Origin: Coleofasciculus sp. FACHB-T130
Lineage (GTDB): Bacteria; Cyanobacteriota; Cyanobacteriia; Cyanobacteriales; FACHB-T130
Length of the DNA stretch: 64,000 bases
Direction of reading: 5' to 3'
NCBI RefSeq assembly: GCF_014695375.1
Contig: NZ_JACJOG010000002.1
Span: forward strand, 1 to 64,000
A model generated the notes under the pieces. That model worked only from the letters and a program-made list of their open reading frames with translations, did not search any database and was not told the DNA's origin. Below, piece after piece: positions 35,792-43,473 of the stretch. Both the position numbers and the translations under genes were made by a program. The first letter of the stretch is position 1. Each line of letters opens with the position of its first letter.

Positions 35792-36005
35792 TTGGTTAAC
35801 AATCGGAACTTAATTGCGAGTAGACATTGCCAGCTATCCCAGCAATTATTGGGATTTTGTTTACTCGATTGTTTGGTCTTTTGTCAAGTCAAAAAGTGGG
35901 AAAGTAAAGGCAAGGGGCATTTCGATCCAAAGGTGCATCGAAAATTCGTACAATTAGTTCTTAGCTCTACGTAACTCAATTAAATTCAAATTCAGGAGAT
36001 AGCCA

Positions 36006-36341
36006 ATGCCACAGGCAGTTGGATCGATAGAAACGAAAGGCTTTCCTGCTGTCCTAGCAGCGGCAGATGCGATGGTTAAAGCTGGAAGAGTTACCCTAGT
36101 CGGATATATCCGAGTTGGTAGCGCCCGTTTTAATGTCAATATTCGGGGCGATGTTTCAGAAGTGAAAACCTCAATGGAGGCGGGAATTGCCGCAGTAGAA
36201 AAAGTTTATGGTGGCGTTGTAGAATCCTGGGTGATCATTCCCCGTCCCCATGAAAATGTCGTGAGTGTACTGCCAATTGGCTTCACTGAAGACGTGCAAC
36301 AGTTCCGAGATGCTGTCGAACAGCCGATAGTACGCAGGTAG
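36006..36341 (+). CDS. ccmK4: Carboxysome shell protein CcmK4
   Basis: A 111-residue BMC-domain hexamer subunit. It starts [20 protein letters not shown] and keeps the pore loop RVGSAR (36-41), then [20 protein letters not shown] and a short C-terminal extension. It forms facets of the beta-carboxysome shell and probably admits bicarbonate and RuBP. AGGAG lies about 7 bases before the ATG. Spacing to ccmK3 is 214 bp, enough for its own promoter. A terminator hairpin lies 95 bp after the stop. Confidence 0.94.
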   Translation: MPQAVGSIETKGFPAVLAAADAMVKAGRVTLVGYIRVGSARFNVNIRGDVSEVKTSMEAGIAAVEKVYGGVVESWVIIPRPHENVVSVLPIGFTEDVQQFRDAVEQPIVRR

Positions 36342-36435
36342 TGGAAACATCTGTTAGCGAAAGGCGCGTAAGCAGCGCCTGCTGAGTAGAAAGACTGCCT
36401 GCAAGAGAGCGTCCAAAATCATAGCTGCTGTTACA

Positions 36436-36467
36436 ACCCGTTTTCTTCAAGAAAATGGGTTTTTTTA
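36436..36467 (+). terminator. Intrinsic terminator after ccmK4
   Basis: A 10-bp stem ACCCGTTTTC/GAAAATGGGT (one G-T pair) with a 5-nt loop is followed by a run of T. It lies in the 460-bp gap that separates the ccmK pair from the nucleotidyltransferase gene; the rest of that gap is AT-rich with no supported gene. Confidence 0.85.
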
Positions 36468-36801
36468 GCAATATTTTTTGAATAAGACTCACTTTCCCTT
36501 TAAACCGGAGAAAACCTCTCTCTTACAAGTGGTTAATGGTGTTCGTTTTTCACCTCACCCTAAAGGTAATTTCTTAAACCCTTGATTCGTCAGGGTTCTA
36601 AAATTTGGAGTTTCTCGTCTCGTGAAAATTTCGTGACGCTAGCATCGTACAAATACTGACAAAAACTAGAAATTACTAAATCTTTACTAAAATTCCCTAT
36701 ATTTTTATCAGAACTATACAAATAATGCCGTAGTTGTATATAAAAATTGATGAATTGTGAATATTACTACCAGACTTAGCTAAATTTAGTGGAGCCAGAT
36801 A

Positions 36802-38049
36802 TTGCAAACATTACTTGCTAAAGCTTCATCGGTAGGTACTCGCCCTGAAATCGAAGTGCTGCTAATCTGTGCCAGCACTCGGATGGAATTGGAAAGAGTT
36901 GAGCGGCTAGTCACTTTACTCCAGGAAAATCATATAGATTGGGCAGAACTGATGCAAATGGCGACTGAGCATAGGGTGATGCCACTTTTGTATTCGAACC
37001 TAAACAGCACCTGTCCGGAAGCGGTTCCGAAGAATATTCTGGCTAAGTTGCGGGCTGATTTTCAAACCCTCACGCGACGCAGCCTATTTTTGAGCGGCGA
37101 ACTGGTTAGACTTGTGAATCTATTTGAAGCACAAGGAATTCCGGTTCTACCTTTCAAAGGTCCAGTATTAGCCGCTTCTGCCTACGGTAATTTGTTGAGA
37201 AGACAGTTCTGGGATTTAGACATTCTGGTGCAAGAAAGAGACATCGAAAGGGCAAAGGCGCTGTTTTTGTCTCAAGGATACCAGATGAAAATCGAGCGCA
37301 TCGAAGTGACTCAAGAACAGGAAGCGGCTTTTGTGCGATCGCCTCATATTCATCAATTTGTACGCGAAGCCGCCTATCCATTTAGAAACCACCAGAAAGG
37401 AGTGTTGGTGGAACTGCACTGGGGAGTAATGCCAAAGTATTTTTCTTTTCCCATCGATTCTAAAGAATTGTGGGATGACCTAGAGCCAGTCTCCATTGCT
37501 GGAACGACAGTTCCCAACCTCTCGCCAGAGAATTCGTTGCTAACCATCTGCGGACACGGAACCAAAGACTGTTGGACGCAACTGGCAAGAATCTGCGACG
37601 TAGCCGAACTTATCCGCAGCCATCCGCAGCTAGATTGGGTCAAACTGATGCAGCAAGCTAGCGCTAAGGGCGGTCAGCGAATGTTGTTTCTAGGTTTAAT
37701 GCTGGCACATCGTCTTCAGGGAACTGCCCTGCCAGATGATGTTTGGCAAAAGATTCAGGCTGACCCAGCGGTAGAATTGCTGGCGGCTGAAGTATGCGAA
37801 CAGCTTTTCCGTTCGTCGGACGGATTTGTTAAAGACGGGACAACCACCCGCTTCCATTTAAAAGCCAGAGAACGCCTGATTGACAGGCTGCGGTACTCTC
37901 TGAAATTAGCAATCACTCCGACTACTACCGACTGGTTGCTACTACCTTTGGCGGAATTTCCAGCTTTCCTTTACTATTTGCTGCGACCACTCAGGCTAAT
38001 AGGAGAGCAAATATTAAAAAGATTCAAGCTGAGTAAAAAAAACTTATGA
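36802..38049 (+). CDS. PF14907-type nucleotidyltransferase-like protein
   Basis: 415 residues. The start codon is TTG, supported by GGAG 7 bases upstream. Features of this family: HRVMPLLYSNL near residue 57, then LVNLFEAQGIPVLPFKGPVL and FWDLDILVQERDIERAKALF, in which WDLD carries the predicted metal-binding acidic pair. ELHWGVMPKYFSFPIDSKEL and ELIRSHPQLDWVKL follow. The family resembles nucleotide-transfer enzymes and appears in lasso-peptide tailoring loci, where one member is reported to add a sugar to the peptide. It opens the 36.8-44.6 kb cluster; a second member closes it. Terminator-like hairpins separate it from the PqqD gene. Confidence 0.8.
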   Translation: MQTLLAKASSVGTRPEIEVLLICASTRMELERVERLVTLLQENHIDWAELMQMATEHRVMPLLYSNLNSTCPEAVPKNILAKLRADFQTLTRRSLFLSGELVRLVNLFEAQGIPVLPFKGPVLAASAYGNLLRRQFWDLDILVQERDIERAKALFLSQGYQMKIERIEVTQEQEAAFVRSPHIHQFVREAAYPFRNHQKGVLVELHWGVMPKYFSFPIDSKELWDDLEPVSIAGTTVPNLSPENSLLTICGHGTKDCWTQLARICDVAELIRSHPQLDWVKLMQQASAKGGQRMLFLGLMLAHRLQGTALPDDVWQKIQADPAVELLAAEVCEQLFRSSDGFVKDGTTTRFHLKARERLIDRLRYSLKLAITPTTTDWLLLPLAEFPAFLYYLLRPLRLIGEQILKRFKLSKKNL

Positions 38050-38070
38050 TTTTCATGCTTAAACTATAAA

Positions 38071-38117
38071 ATTTATTCCTTAATCAAAATGGTAGTAAGT
38101 AAGGAATAAATCTTTTT
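38071..38117 (+). terminator. Terminator hairpin after the first nucleotidyltransferase gene
   Basis: Perfect 12-bp stem ATTTATTCCTTA/TAAGGAATAAAT with a 17-nt loop, followed by CTTTTT. It starts 21 bases after the stop codon. Confidence 0.65.
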
Positions 38118-38131
38118 CAATTTTAAACCGG

Positions 38132-38184
38132 ATACATATTATGAGCTTTAAATTTAAACTAAATCAAAAGCTCATAATATGTAT
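38132..38184. repeat. Perfect 18-bp AT-rich inverted repeat
   Basis: Arms 38132-38149 and 38167-38184 are exact complements (left arm begins ATACATATTATGAGC) around a 17-nt AT-only spacer. It lies between the first nucleotidyltransferase gene and the PqqD gene, close to where the PqqD promoter should be. The surrounding 309-bp gap holds no gene. Confidence 0.8.
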
Positions 38185-38358
38185 TGTTTGATAATTAATA
38201 TTATTTAAAAGCGTTAGTTTATAATATAAGCGGAATCATTATAAAGTCTATAAATTTAGTAATAAACCTAATTGGTTATACCTTGACATTAGAATATCTC
38301 AAGGTTAGCTTAGGGTTAAGAAAAGCGAAACAAAGCTTGATAGTATAGCAAAAAAATC

Positions 38359-38820
38359 ATGAATCATTCAGAGATATTTAAGGCGAATGCTCCTAAAGTT
38401 GTCCACGAAACGATTGATGGTGAAGTTGTAATCGTCAACTTGGATAAGGGAGATTATTATAGCTTAGTAAAAGTTGGGGCTGATATTTGGGAAGAAATTA
38501 TTAAAGGTACTTCCAAAAGCAATATTATCCAAAAAATAATCCAGTGCTACGATGGCGATCGCCAAAATATTGAAAATACTGTCAATGATTTTATTGCCAG
38601 ATTGCAGCAAGAAGAACTCATTACTCTTGATGGCACCGAAGATCCTAAAAATTTAAATATAGACAGCGCACCAAGCACCACAAACGACAATCCTGAAAAG
38701 CTGAGTTTTTCACCCCCAACTTTAGAAAAATATACAGATATGGAAGAATTGCTAGCTTTAGACCCCATTCACGAAGTGAATGAGGTGGTGGGCTGGCCTA
38801 ATGTTAAAGTTGAAGCCTGA
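38359..38820 (+). CDS. PqqD/RRE-like protein with leader-like C-terminal tail
   Basis: 153 residues in three parts. Residues 1-92 are a PqqD-type winged-helix fold (GEVVIVNLDKGDYYSLVKVG, then a helical part ending LQQEELITL); this fold is the RiPP recognition element that binds precursor leaders. Residues 93-115 are a Pro/Ser/Asn-rich linker. Residues 116-153 are a tail with FSPPTL, matching the [YF]xxPxL docking motif of lasso leaders, then YTDMEELLALDPIHEV and GWPNVKVEA. The tail reads like a precursor peptide attached to its own recognition domain. It precedes the HPr-kinase-like gene by 107 bp. Fold is confident; the precursor idea is inference. Confidence 0.85.
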   Translation: MNHSEIFKANAPKVVHETIDGEVVIVNLDKGDYYSLVKVGADIWEEIIKGTSKSNIIQKIIQCYDGDRQNIENTVNDFIARLQQEELITLDGTEDPKNLNIDSAPSTTNDNPEKLSFSPPTLEKYTDMEELLALDPIHEVNEVVGWPNVKVEA

Positions 38821-38927
38821 TTGAATCAGCATTTGGCATCATTATCAGCAGCTTCAAGGTGTATTGGGAAGGGGCAGTCGTCAGGATTTGCCCCTAGGTT
38901 TCAGCTAATTCCTTAAGTTTTTTCAAC

Positions 38928-40010
38928 ATGATGACTAACGAGTTGGCATCTGAGATTGCCACTAAAACAGAAGCGAAAGACCCTTTAGCCTTTTTTAATA
39001 CGGTTTATGAATTATACGAAAAAGCTGAAGCTGCATCTGGTTCTATTGACCGTTTTTATTGCTTAGGCGGGTTTAAAATTCGGTTGCGTTTTGCTGGTTC
39101 AGCTTTAATTTCCTACATGACACCTGCTTTAGGACATTTAGCTACAGAACCCGTTTCAGATCCAGCGCTGACAGTTTGTTTGTGGGATAGCGCCTCGACA
39201 AACACCGTAATGCCACCTCCACCTTGGCAAATAAATCATCATCATCCAAAGCGTGGGGAAATTATCGGGTTTACTAATGAGCGCATTCATACCAGTTTCC
39301 AATGGGGAGCGTTTGCGTTAAGTATTTTAGATAGCGATCGCAACCTGGGAATATATTGGGTTGAGACAACCGAACAACTTCCTTACTGGGAAGCAGGTTC
39401 TCCGCTACGGACAATTTTTAACGTCTGGATGAGTAAGCGGGGACTGCAACTGGTTCATGCGGGTGCAGTTGGAATGCCCAGTGGCGGCGTGTTGCTAGTC
39501 GGAAAAGGGGGGTCTGGTAAATCAACTACAGCTTTAACCTGCCTTAACTCTGAGCTTTTCTATGCCAGCGACGACTATAGTTTGATTACTTCCGACCCCA
39601 CTCCAACTGTTTTTAGCATTTACAGCACTGGCAAAAAAAATGCCGATGATGTTCAAAGATTGCCGTTTCTCGCTAAGGCAATTAGCAATAGCGATCGCTT
39701 AGATTCGGAAAAAGCGCTTTATTTCATCAACGACCATTTTCCCGAAAAAATCTTGCCCAGTTTTCCGCTTCAAGCTATCTTAATCCCCCGCATTACTGGG
39801 GGAAGCAATACCACGTTGAAAGCTACCTCATCAGCGGCAGGATTGGCAGCACTTGTTCCTAGTACAATCCTGCAATTGCCCGGTGCAGGTAAGGAAGCTT
39901 GTGAGCTGATGACAAAAACTGTTAGCCAGCTACCTTGTTATTATCTAGAACTCGGCACTGACCTGAAGCAAATTCCTGAAGTCATTTTAAGCTTACTTTC
40001 AAAGCAATAG
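38928..40010 (+). CDS. HPr-kinase-like serine kinase
   Basis: 360 residues. The C-terminal half is an HPr kinase/phosphorylase-like ATPase core: a P-loop GKGGSGKST at 192-200, preceded by VHAGAVGMPSGGVLLV and followed by the acidic loop YASDDYSLI. The N-terminal half is a separate unnamed domain. Relatives in lasso-peptide clusters phosphorylate the C-terminal residue of the peptide. There is no classical PTS gene nearby, so control of HPr is unlikely. It is 3 bp from the following glycosyltransferase and 107 bp from the PqqD gene, so all three probably form one transcript. Confidence 0.85.
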   Translation: MMTNELASEIATKTEAKDPLAFFNTVYELYEKAEAASGSIDRFYCLGGFKIRLRFAGSALISYMTPALGHLATEPVSDPALTVCLWDSASTNTVMPPPPWQINHHHPKRGEIIGFTNERIHTSFQWGAFALSILDSDRNLGIYWVETTEQLPYWEAGSPLRTIFNVWMSKRGLQLVHAGAVGMPSGGVLLVGKGGSGKSTTALTCLNSELFYASDDYSLITSDPTPTVFSIYSTGKKNADDVQRLPFLAKAISNSDRLDSEKALYFINDHFPEKILPSFPLQAILIPRITGGSNTTLKATSSAAGLAALVPSTILQLPGAGKEACELMTKTVSQLPCYYLELGTDLKQIPEVILSLLSKQ

Positions 40011-40013
40011 CCC

Positions 40014-40784
40014 ATGAATAATAAGGAATTCTTCGTTAGTGCGATCGTCCCTGTCTATAACGGAGAACAGTTTCTAGCAGAAGCTATTCAAAATATCCTC
40101 AATCAAAACTATCAGCCTCTAGAAATCATTGTTGTTGACGATGGCTCAACAGATAAAACGGCGGAAGTTGCTGCTCGCTATAAAGATAGTATTCACTATG
40201 TTTATCAGCCTAATAGCGGGCCATCAGCAGCTCGTAACCGTGGTTTAAGGATGGCAAAAGGGGATGCGATCGCTTTTCTAGATGTCGACGACTTGTGGTC
40301 TGAAAATAACCTAAAATTGCAAACAGATTACTTAGTATATAACCCATCAGTAGAGATTGTTCAAGGATTAATCCAAAACCTGAAAATTTCTCAGTTGACA
40401 CCAGAAGGTGCAATCTTTGAAAAACATTATCAGCCTTATAATTACATCAACTTGGGAAGTGCCCTTTATCGAAAATCCGTTTTTGATAAAATTGGCTTAT
40501 TTGATGAAAGTTTAAGTTTTGCTGAAGATGTTGATTGGTTTGTAAGAGCCTGGGAAAATAGGGTGTCAAAGGTGGTGCTGGAACAGGTGACGCTTTTTTA
40601 TCGAAGACACCAAGACAATATGACTGTGGGAAAAAATTTAATTGAATTGGGGTTTATTAAAATTTACAAGAAACATCTCGATCGGTGCAGGCAAAAAGGG
40701 CACTTTGCTAATAGTTCGCTACCAGGAATGCCTAAGATAAACGAATATCTGGGCGCGCCTCCGAATACGCCCAAATTTTTTTGA
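40014..40784 (+). CDS. GT2 family glycosyltransferase
   Basis: 256 residues with the GT-A layout: SAIVPVYNGEQFLAEAIQNI, the nucleotide-binding VVDDGSTDKTAEVA, NSGPSAARNRGLRMAKGD and the metal-binding DVDD in IAFLDVDDLW. A C-terminal acceptor region has SFAEDVDWFVRAWE and RRHQDNMT. No membrane helix is seen. It transfers a sugar from a nucleotide donor to an unknown acceptor. It is 3 bp after the kinase gene and about 40% similar by eye to the next glycosyltransferase, suggesting an old duplication. Confidence 0.93.
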   Translation: MNNKEFFVSAIVPVYNGEQFLAEAIQNILNQNYQPLEIIVVDDGSTDKTAEVAARYKDSIHYVYQPNSGPSAARNRGLRMAKGDAIAFLDVDDLWSENNLKLQTDYLVYNPSVEIVQGLIQNLKISQLTPEGAIFEKHYQPYNYINLGSALYRKSVFDKIGLFDESLSFAEDVDWFVRAWENRVSKVVLEQVTLFYRRHQDNMTVGKNLIELGFIKIYKKHLDRCRQKGHFANSSLPGMPKINEYLGAPPNTPKFF

Positions 40785-40839
40785 TGAAGAGCTAATTAGA
40801 CAGCAAATTTTAAAAAATCAAGTAGAAGGAGGTATCGGA

Positions 40840-41547
40840 ATGGAAAATCATCTACTAATCAGTGTCATCATCCCAGTATATAACTGCGAGCGCTATTTAG
40901 CTGAAGCGATTGAAAGCGTACTAGCTCAAACCTATCAATCCATAGAAATTATTGTCGTAGACGATGGTTCAACCGATGGTAGTGCAGAAGTCGCAAAACG
41001 CTTTGGCTCATTAGTGCGATACTATTTTCAAACTAACAGTGGTAGTGCTGCTGCCCGCAATCACGGCATAGAATTATCACAAGGTAACTTCTTTGCTTTT
41101 CTCGATGCTGATGATTTGTGGGTAGAAGATAAACTGGCAAGTCAAATGACAGCTTTTGAAAGCGAACCTGAACTAGATCTAGTATTCGGATTAGTCGAAC
41201 AGTTTTATAGCCCAGACTTAGAGGAGAGTATGAGGGCAAAAATCCACTGTCCTACTGAGTTAGTACCGGGACATATCCCCTCAGCCTTACTGATAAAACG
41301 AGATGCTTTTTTCCGTGTAGGCTCTTTTGAACCTAACTGGACTATAGCAGAATTTGCCAGTTGGTATGTGCGTGCTGTTGAGTTAAAACTTCGGATGAAG
41401 GTTTTACCATATTTGGTTGCAAAGCGACGTATTCATAAAAAAAATAAGGGAATTACAGAGCGCCAATTCCAAACTGAATATATTAAAATTCTTAAAGCTT
41501 CTCTTGACCGACGACGCGCCGCAGGTGATCGGGTAAACAACTCATAG
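40840..41547 (+). CDS. GT2 family glycosyltransferase
   Basis: 235 residues, the paralogue-like neighbour of the preceding gene: SVIIPVYNCERYLAEAIESV, VVDDGSTDGSAEVAKRFGSL, NSGSAAARNHGIELSQGN and DADD in AFLDADDLW. A strong Shine-Dalgarno, AAGGAGGT, precedes the ATG. The C-terminal half keeps GSFEPNWTIAEFASWYVRAV but has Ala-Glu-Phe where its neighbour has the acidic EDVDW, so acceptor handling may differ. It is 8 bp ahead of the SDR gene. Confidence 0.93.
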   Translation: MENHLLISVIIPVYNCERYLAEAIESVLAQTYQSIEIIVVDDGSTDGSAEVAKRFGSLVRYYFQTNSGSAAARNHGIELSQGNFFAFLDADDLWVEDKLASQMTAFESEPELDLVFGLVEQFYSPDLEESMRAKIHCPTELVPGHIPSALLIKRDAFFRVGSFEPNWTIAEFASWYVRAVELKLRMKVLPYLVAKRRIHKKNKGITERQFQTEYIKILKASLDRRRAAGDRVNNS

Positions 41548-41555
41548 TTATTGCC

Positions 41556-42446
41556 ATGAAAATCAATTTTAAAATTCGTTTAAAAGCCGCCTTAAAATCC
41601 TTCATTAATCCATCTCTATCTATCCCTCCAAAGCCAATTATTCAGCTTCAAGAAGTAGAGCCTTCTAGGGTAATAGATAATCAACTGTTAGCAGGGAAAA
41701 ATGTTTTGATAACTGGGGCTGGTAAAAATATTGGCAGAAGCATTGCCCTAGAGATGGCTAAACAAGGTGCAAATGTTTTTTTCACTGAAATTGATCGGGA
41801 AAGATGTGAAAAATTAGAACAAGAATTAACTAGCTATTCAGTTCAAGTTAAAAGTTTTCTTTCAAATATTACAAACAATGAAGATGTAGATGCTTTAAAA
41901 ACTTTTTTTGTGCAGAGCAATATTACTATTGATATACTGATTAACAATGCAGGTATTCAATTTGAAACAATAGGCATAAAAAATCTAAATTTAGATGAAT
42001 GGCATAAAACTTTTAATACAAATGTTTTCGGTCCCATGTATCTAACGAAGCTGATCTCAATCATGATGATAGATAAGCAAATTCAGGGAACTATTATATT
42101 TATTACTTCTTTACACCAAGAGACACTTGTACGTTGGCTTAGTTATAGTTCTTCAAAAGCTGCCTTAAAAATGATTATAGAAGAATTGGCTATCGACTTA
42201 GCAGCCTATGGGATCAGAGTGAACGGAATAGCTCCCGGTTGGGTAGCGGAAGATGACCAGGGAATTCCCCTCCCTCATAAATATACGCCGCTGCATCAAA
42301 GTTCAATAAGTCCTCGTTATATTGGTCGAGCGGCTGTTTATTTAGCCTCAGACTATTTTTCTAAATTTACTACGGGAACAGTGTTAAAGATTGATGCAGG
42401 ACTATCATTATATAATTATCGTGTTAGCCAACATCCATCTCAGTAG
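41556..42446 (+). CDS. Short-chain dehydrogenase/reductase
   Basis: 296 residues. A 45-residue extension precedes the Rossmann fold, which opens with VLITGAGKNIGRSIALEMAK, followed by the acidic cofactor residue in FFTEIDRERC. NNAGIQF and the catalytic Ser-Tyr-Lys set (FITSLHQE, then YSSSK) follow, as does GIRVNGIAPGWVAEDDQGIP. It therefore keeps an intact SDR active site and probably uses NAD. The glucose-dehydrogenase-like branch is closest by motif. The 3' end overlaps the next frame. The gene is AT-rich compared with the rest of the window. Confidence 0.9.
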   Translation: MKINFKIRLKAALKSFINPSLSIPPKPIIQLQEVEPSRVIDNQLLAGKNVLITGAGKNIGRSIALEMAKQGANVFFTEIDRERCEKLEQELTSYSVQVKSFLSNITNNEDVDALKTFFVQSNITIDILINNAGIQFETIGIKNLNLDEWHKTFNTNVFGPMYLTKLISIMMIDKQIQGTIIFITSLHQETLVRWLSYSSSKAALKMIIEELAIDLAAYGIRVNGIAPGWVAEDDQGIPLPHKYTPLHQSSISPRYIGRAAVYLASDYFSKFTTGTVLKIDAGLSLYNYRVSQHPSQ

Positions 42447-43437
42447 AAGAACCATATTATTTTTTATTTTCTTACTTGGATTTGGCTTTTTCATAAGTGT
42501 ATTCAGTCAAAATAAAAGAAAAATGTTTTTGCTAGAGAAATGGATAAAAACTCTATTAGCTTCTGGTTGTCTAAATGCAAAATCTCAATGTTTTAAAACT
42601 ATTTTCCCTAAAAAAGTAAAGCTCGAACGGGTGGCAACCGGATTTAAATTTACTGAAGGACCCATTTGGTTTGCTGAAGAAAAGTATCTCCTCTTTAGTG
42701 ATATTCCAGCTAACAAAATCTTTAAACTGACTCCCAGTAGTGACGTAACAGTCTTTAGAGAGCCTAGCCATAATTCCAATGGTTTGACTAGAGATAAGCA
42801 AGGACGACTCATTGCTTGTGAACACGGAACGCGCCGTGTCACCCGCATGGAAAAAGATGGTTTGATTACTGTCTTAGCTGAAAAATTTCAAGGTCAGAAA
42901 CTGAATAGTCCCAACGATATTGTCGTGAAAAGTGACGGTGCTATCTACTTCACAGATCCGCCTTATGGCATCAAACCCGAACAGCAGGAACAACCAATCC
43001 AGGGGGTTTACCGCCTCTCTCCTGATGGCAAAGAAATTATTGTCGTAGCCGACGATTTTGATAAACCCAATGGGCTAGCATTTTCACCGGATGAAAAAAA
43101 GCTTTATATCGACGATTCTGAACGCCGTCATATTCGCGTGTTCGATGTTCAAGCTGACGGTAAACTTGCTAATAGCTGCATCTTTTACAATATTAATGGG
43201 AAAAGACCGGGTTTACCTGATGGGATGAAAGTAGACGTGCAAGGACATATCTACTGCACAGGTGCAGGAGGCGTGTGGGTTTTTGATCCAGAAGGGAATC
43301 ATTTGGGAACAATTGTGACTCCGGAGGTGCCAGCGAATTGTGCTTGGGGAGATGATGATTTGCAAAGTCTTTATATTACTGCTGGCACTTCTGTTTACAA
43401 AATTCGAGTAAATGTTCCAGGCATCAAAGTGCCTTAA
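42391..43437 (+). CDS. SMP-30/gluconolactonase-like protein
   Basis: Up to 348 residues. The six-bladed propeller core starts near residue 70: FTEGPIWFAEEKYLLFSDIP, HNSNGLTRDKQGRLIACEHG, LNSPNDIVVKSDGAIYFTDP and NGLAFSPDEKKLYIDDSERR carry the metal-binding Glu, Asn and Asp of the family. It should hydrolyse a lactone or a related ester. The start is uncertain: ATG 42391 and GTG 42421 include a hydrophobic stretch, TILFFIFLLGFGFFISVFS, that would act as a signal or anchor. ATG 42523 gives a soluble form. The first options overlap the SDR gene. With the upstream SDR it suggests an oxidise-then-open-lactone sugar step. Confidence 0.87.
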   Translation: MMQDYHYIIIVLANIHLSRRTILFFIFLLGFGFFISVFSQNKRKMFLLEKWIKTLLASGCLNAKSQCFKTIFPKKVKLERVATGFKFTEGPIWFAEEKYLLFSDIPANKIFKLTPSSDVTVFREPSHNSNGLTRDKQGRLIACEHGTRRVTRMEKDGLITVLAEKFQGQKLNSPNDIVVKSDGAIYFTDPPYGIKPEQQEQPIQGVYRLSPDGKEIIVVADDFDKPNGLAFSPDEKKLYIDDSERRHIRVFDVQADGKLANSCIFYNINGKRPGLPDGMKVDVQGHIYCTGAGGVWVFDPEGNHLGTIVTPEVPANCAWGDDDLQSLYITAGTSVYKIRVNVPGIKVP

Positions 43438-43473
43438 TTGATTACCATCGTTTAAAATTTTCAATTACAAAAG

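Noticed and set aside
35792-35974. 60-residue frame between ccmK3 and ccmK4
   Set aside because: It starts directly after the ccmK3 stop without a ribosome site and shows no domain. Most likely a chance frame.
39501-39527. P-loop protein as a true HPr kinase controlling a PTS
   Set aside because: No HPr or PTS gene is near, the N-terminal half differs, and the neighbours point to peptide or glycan tailoring.
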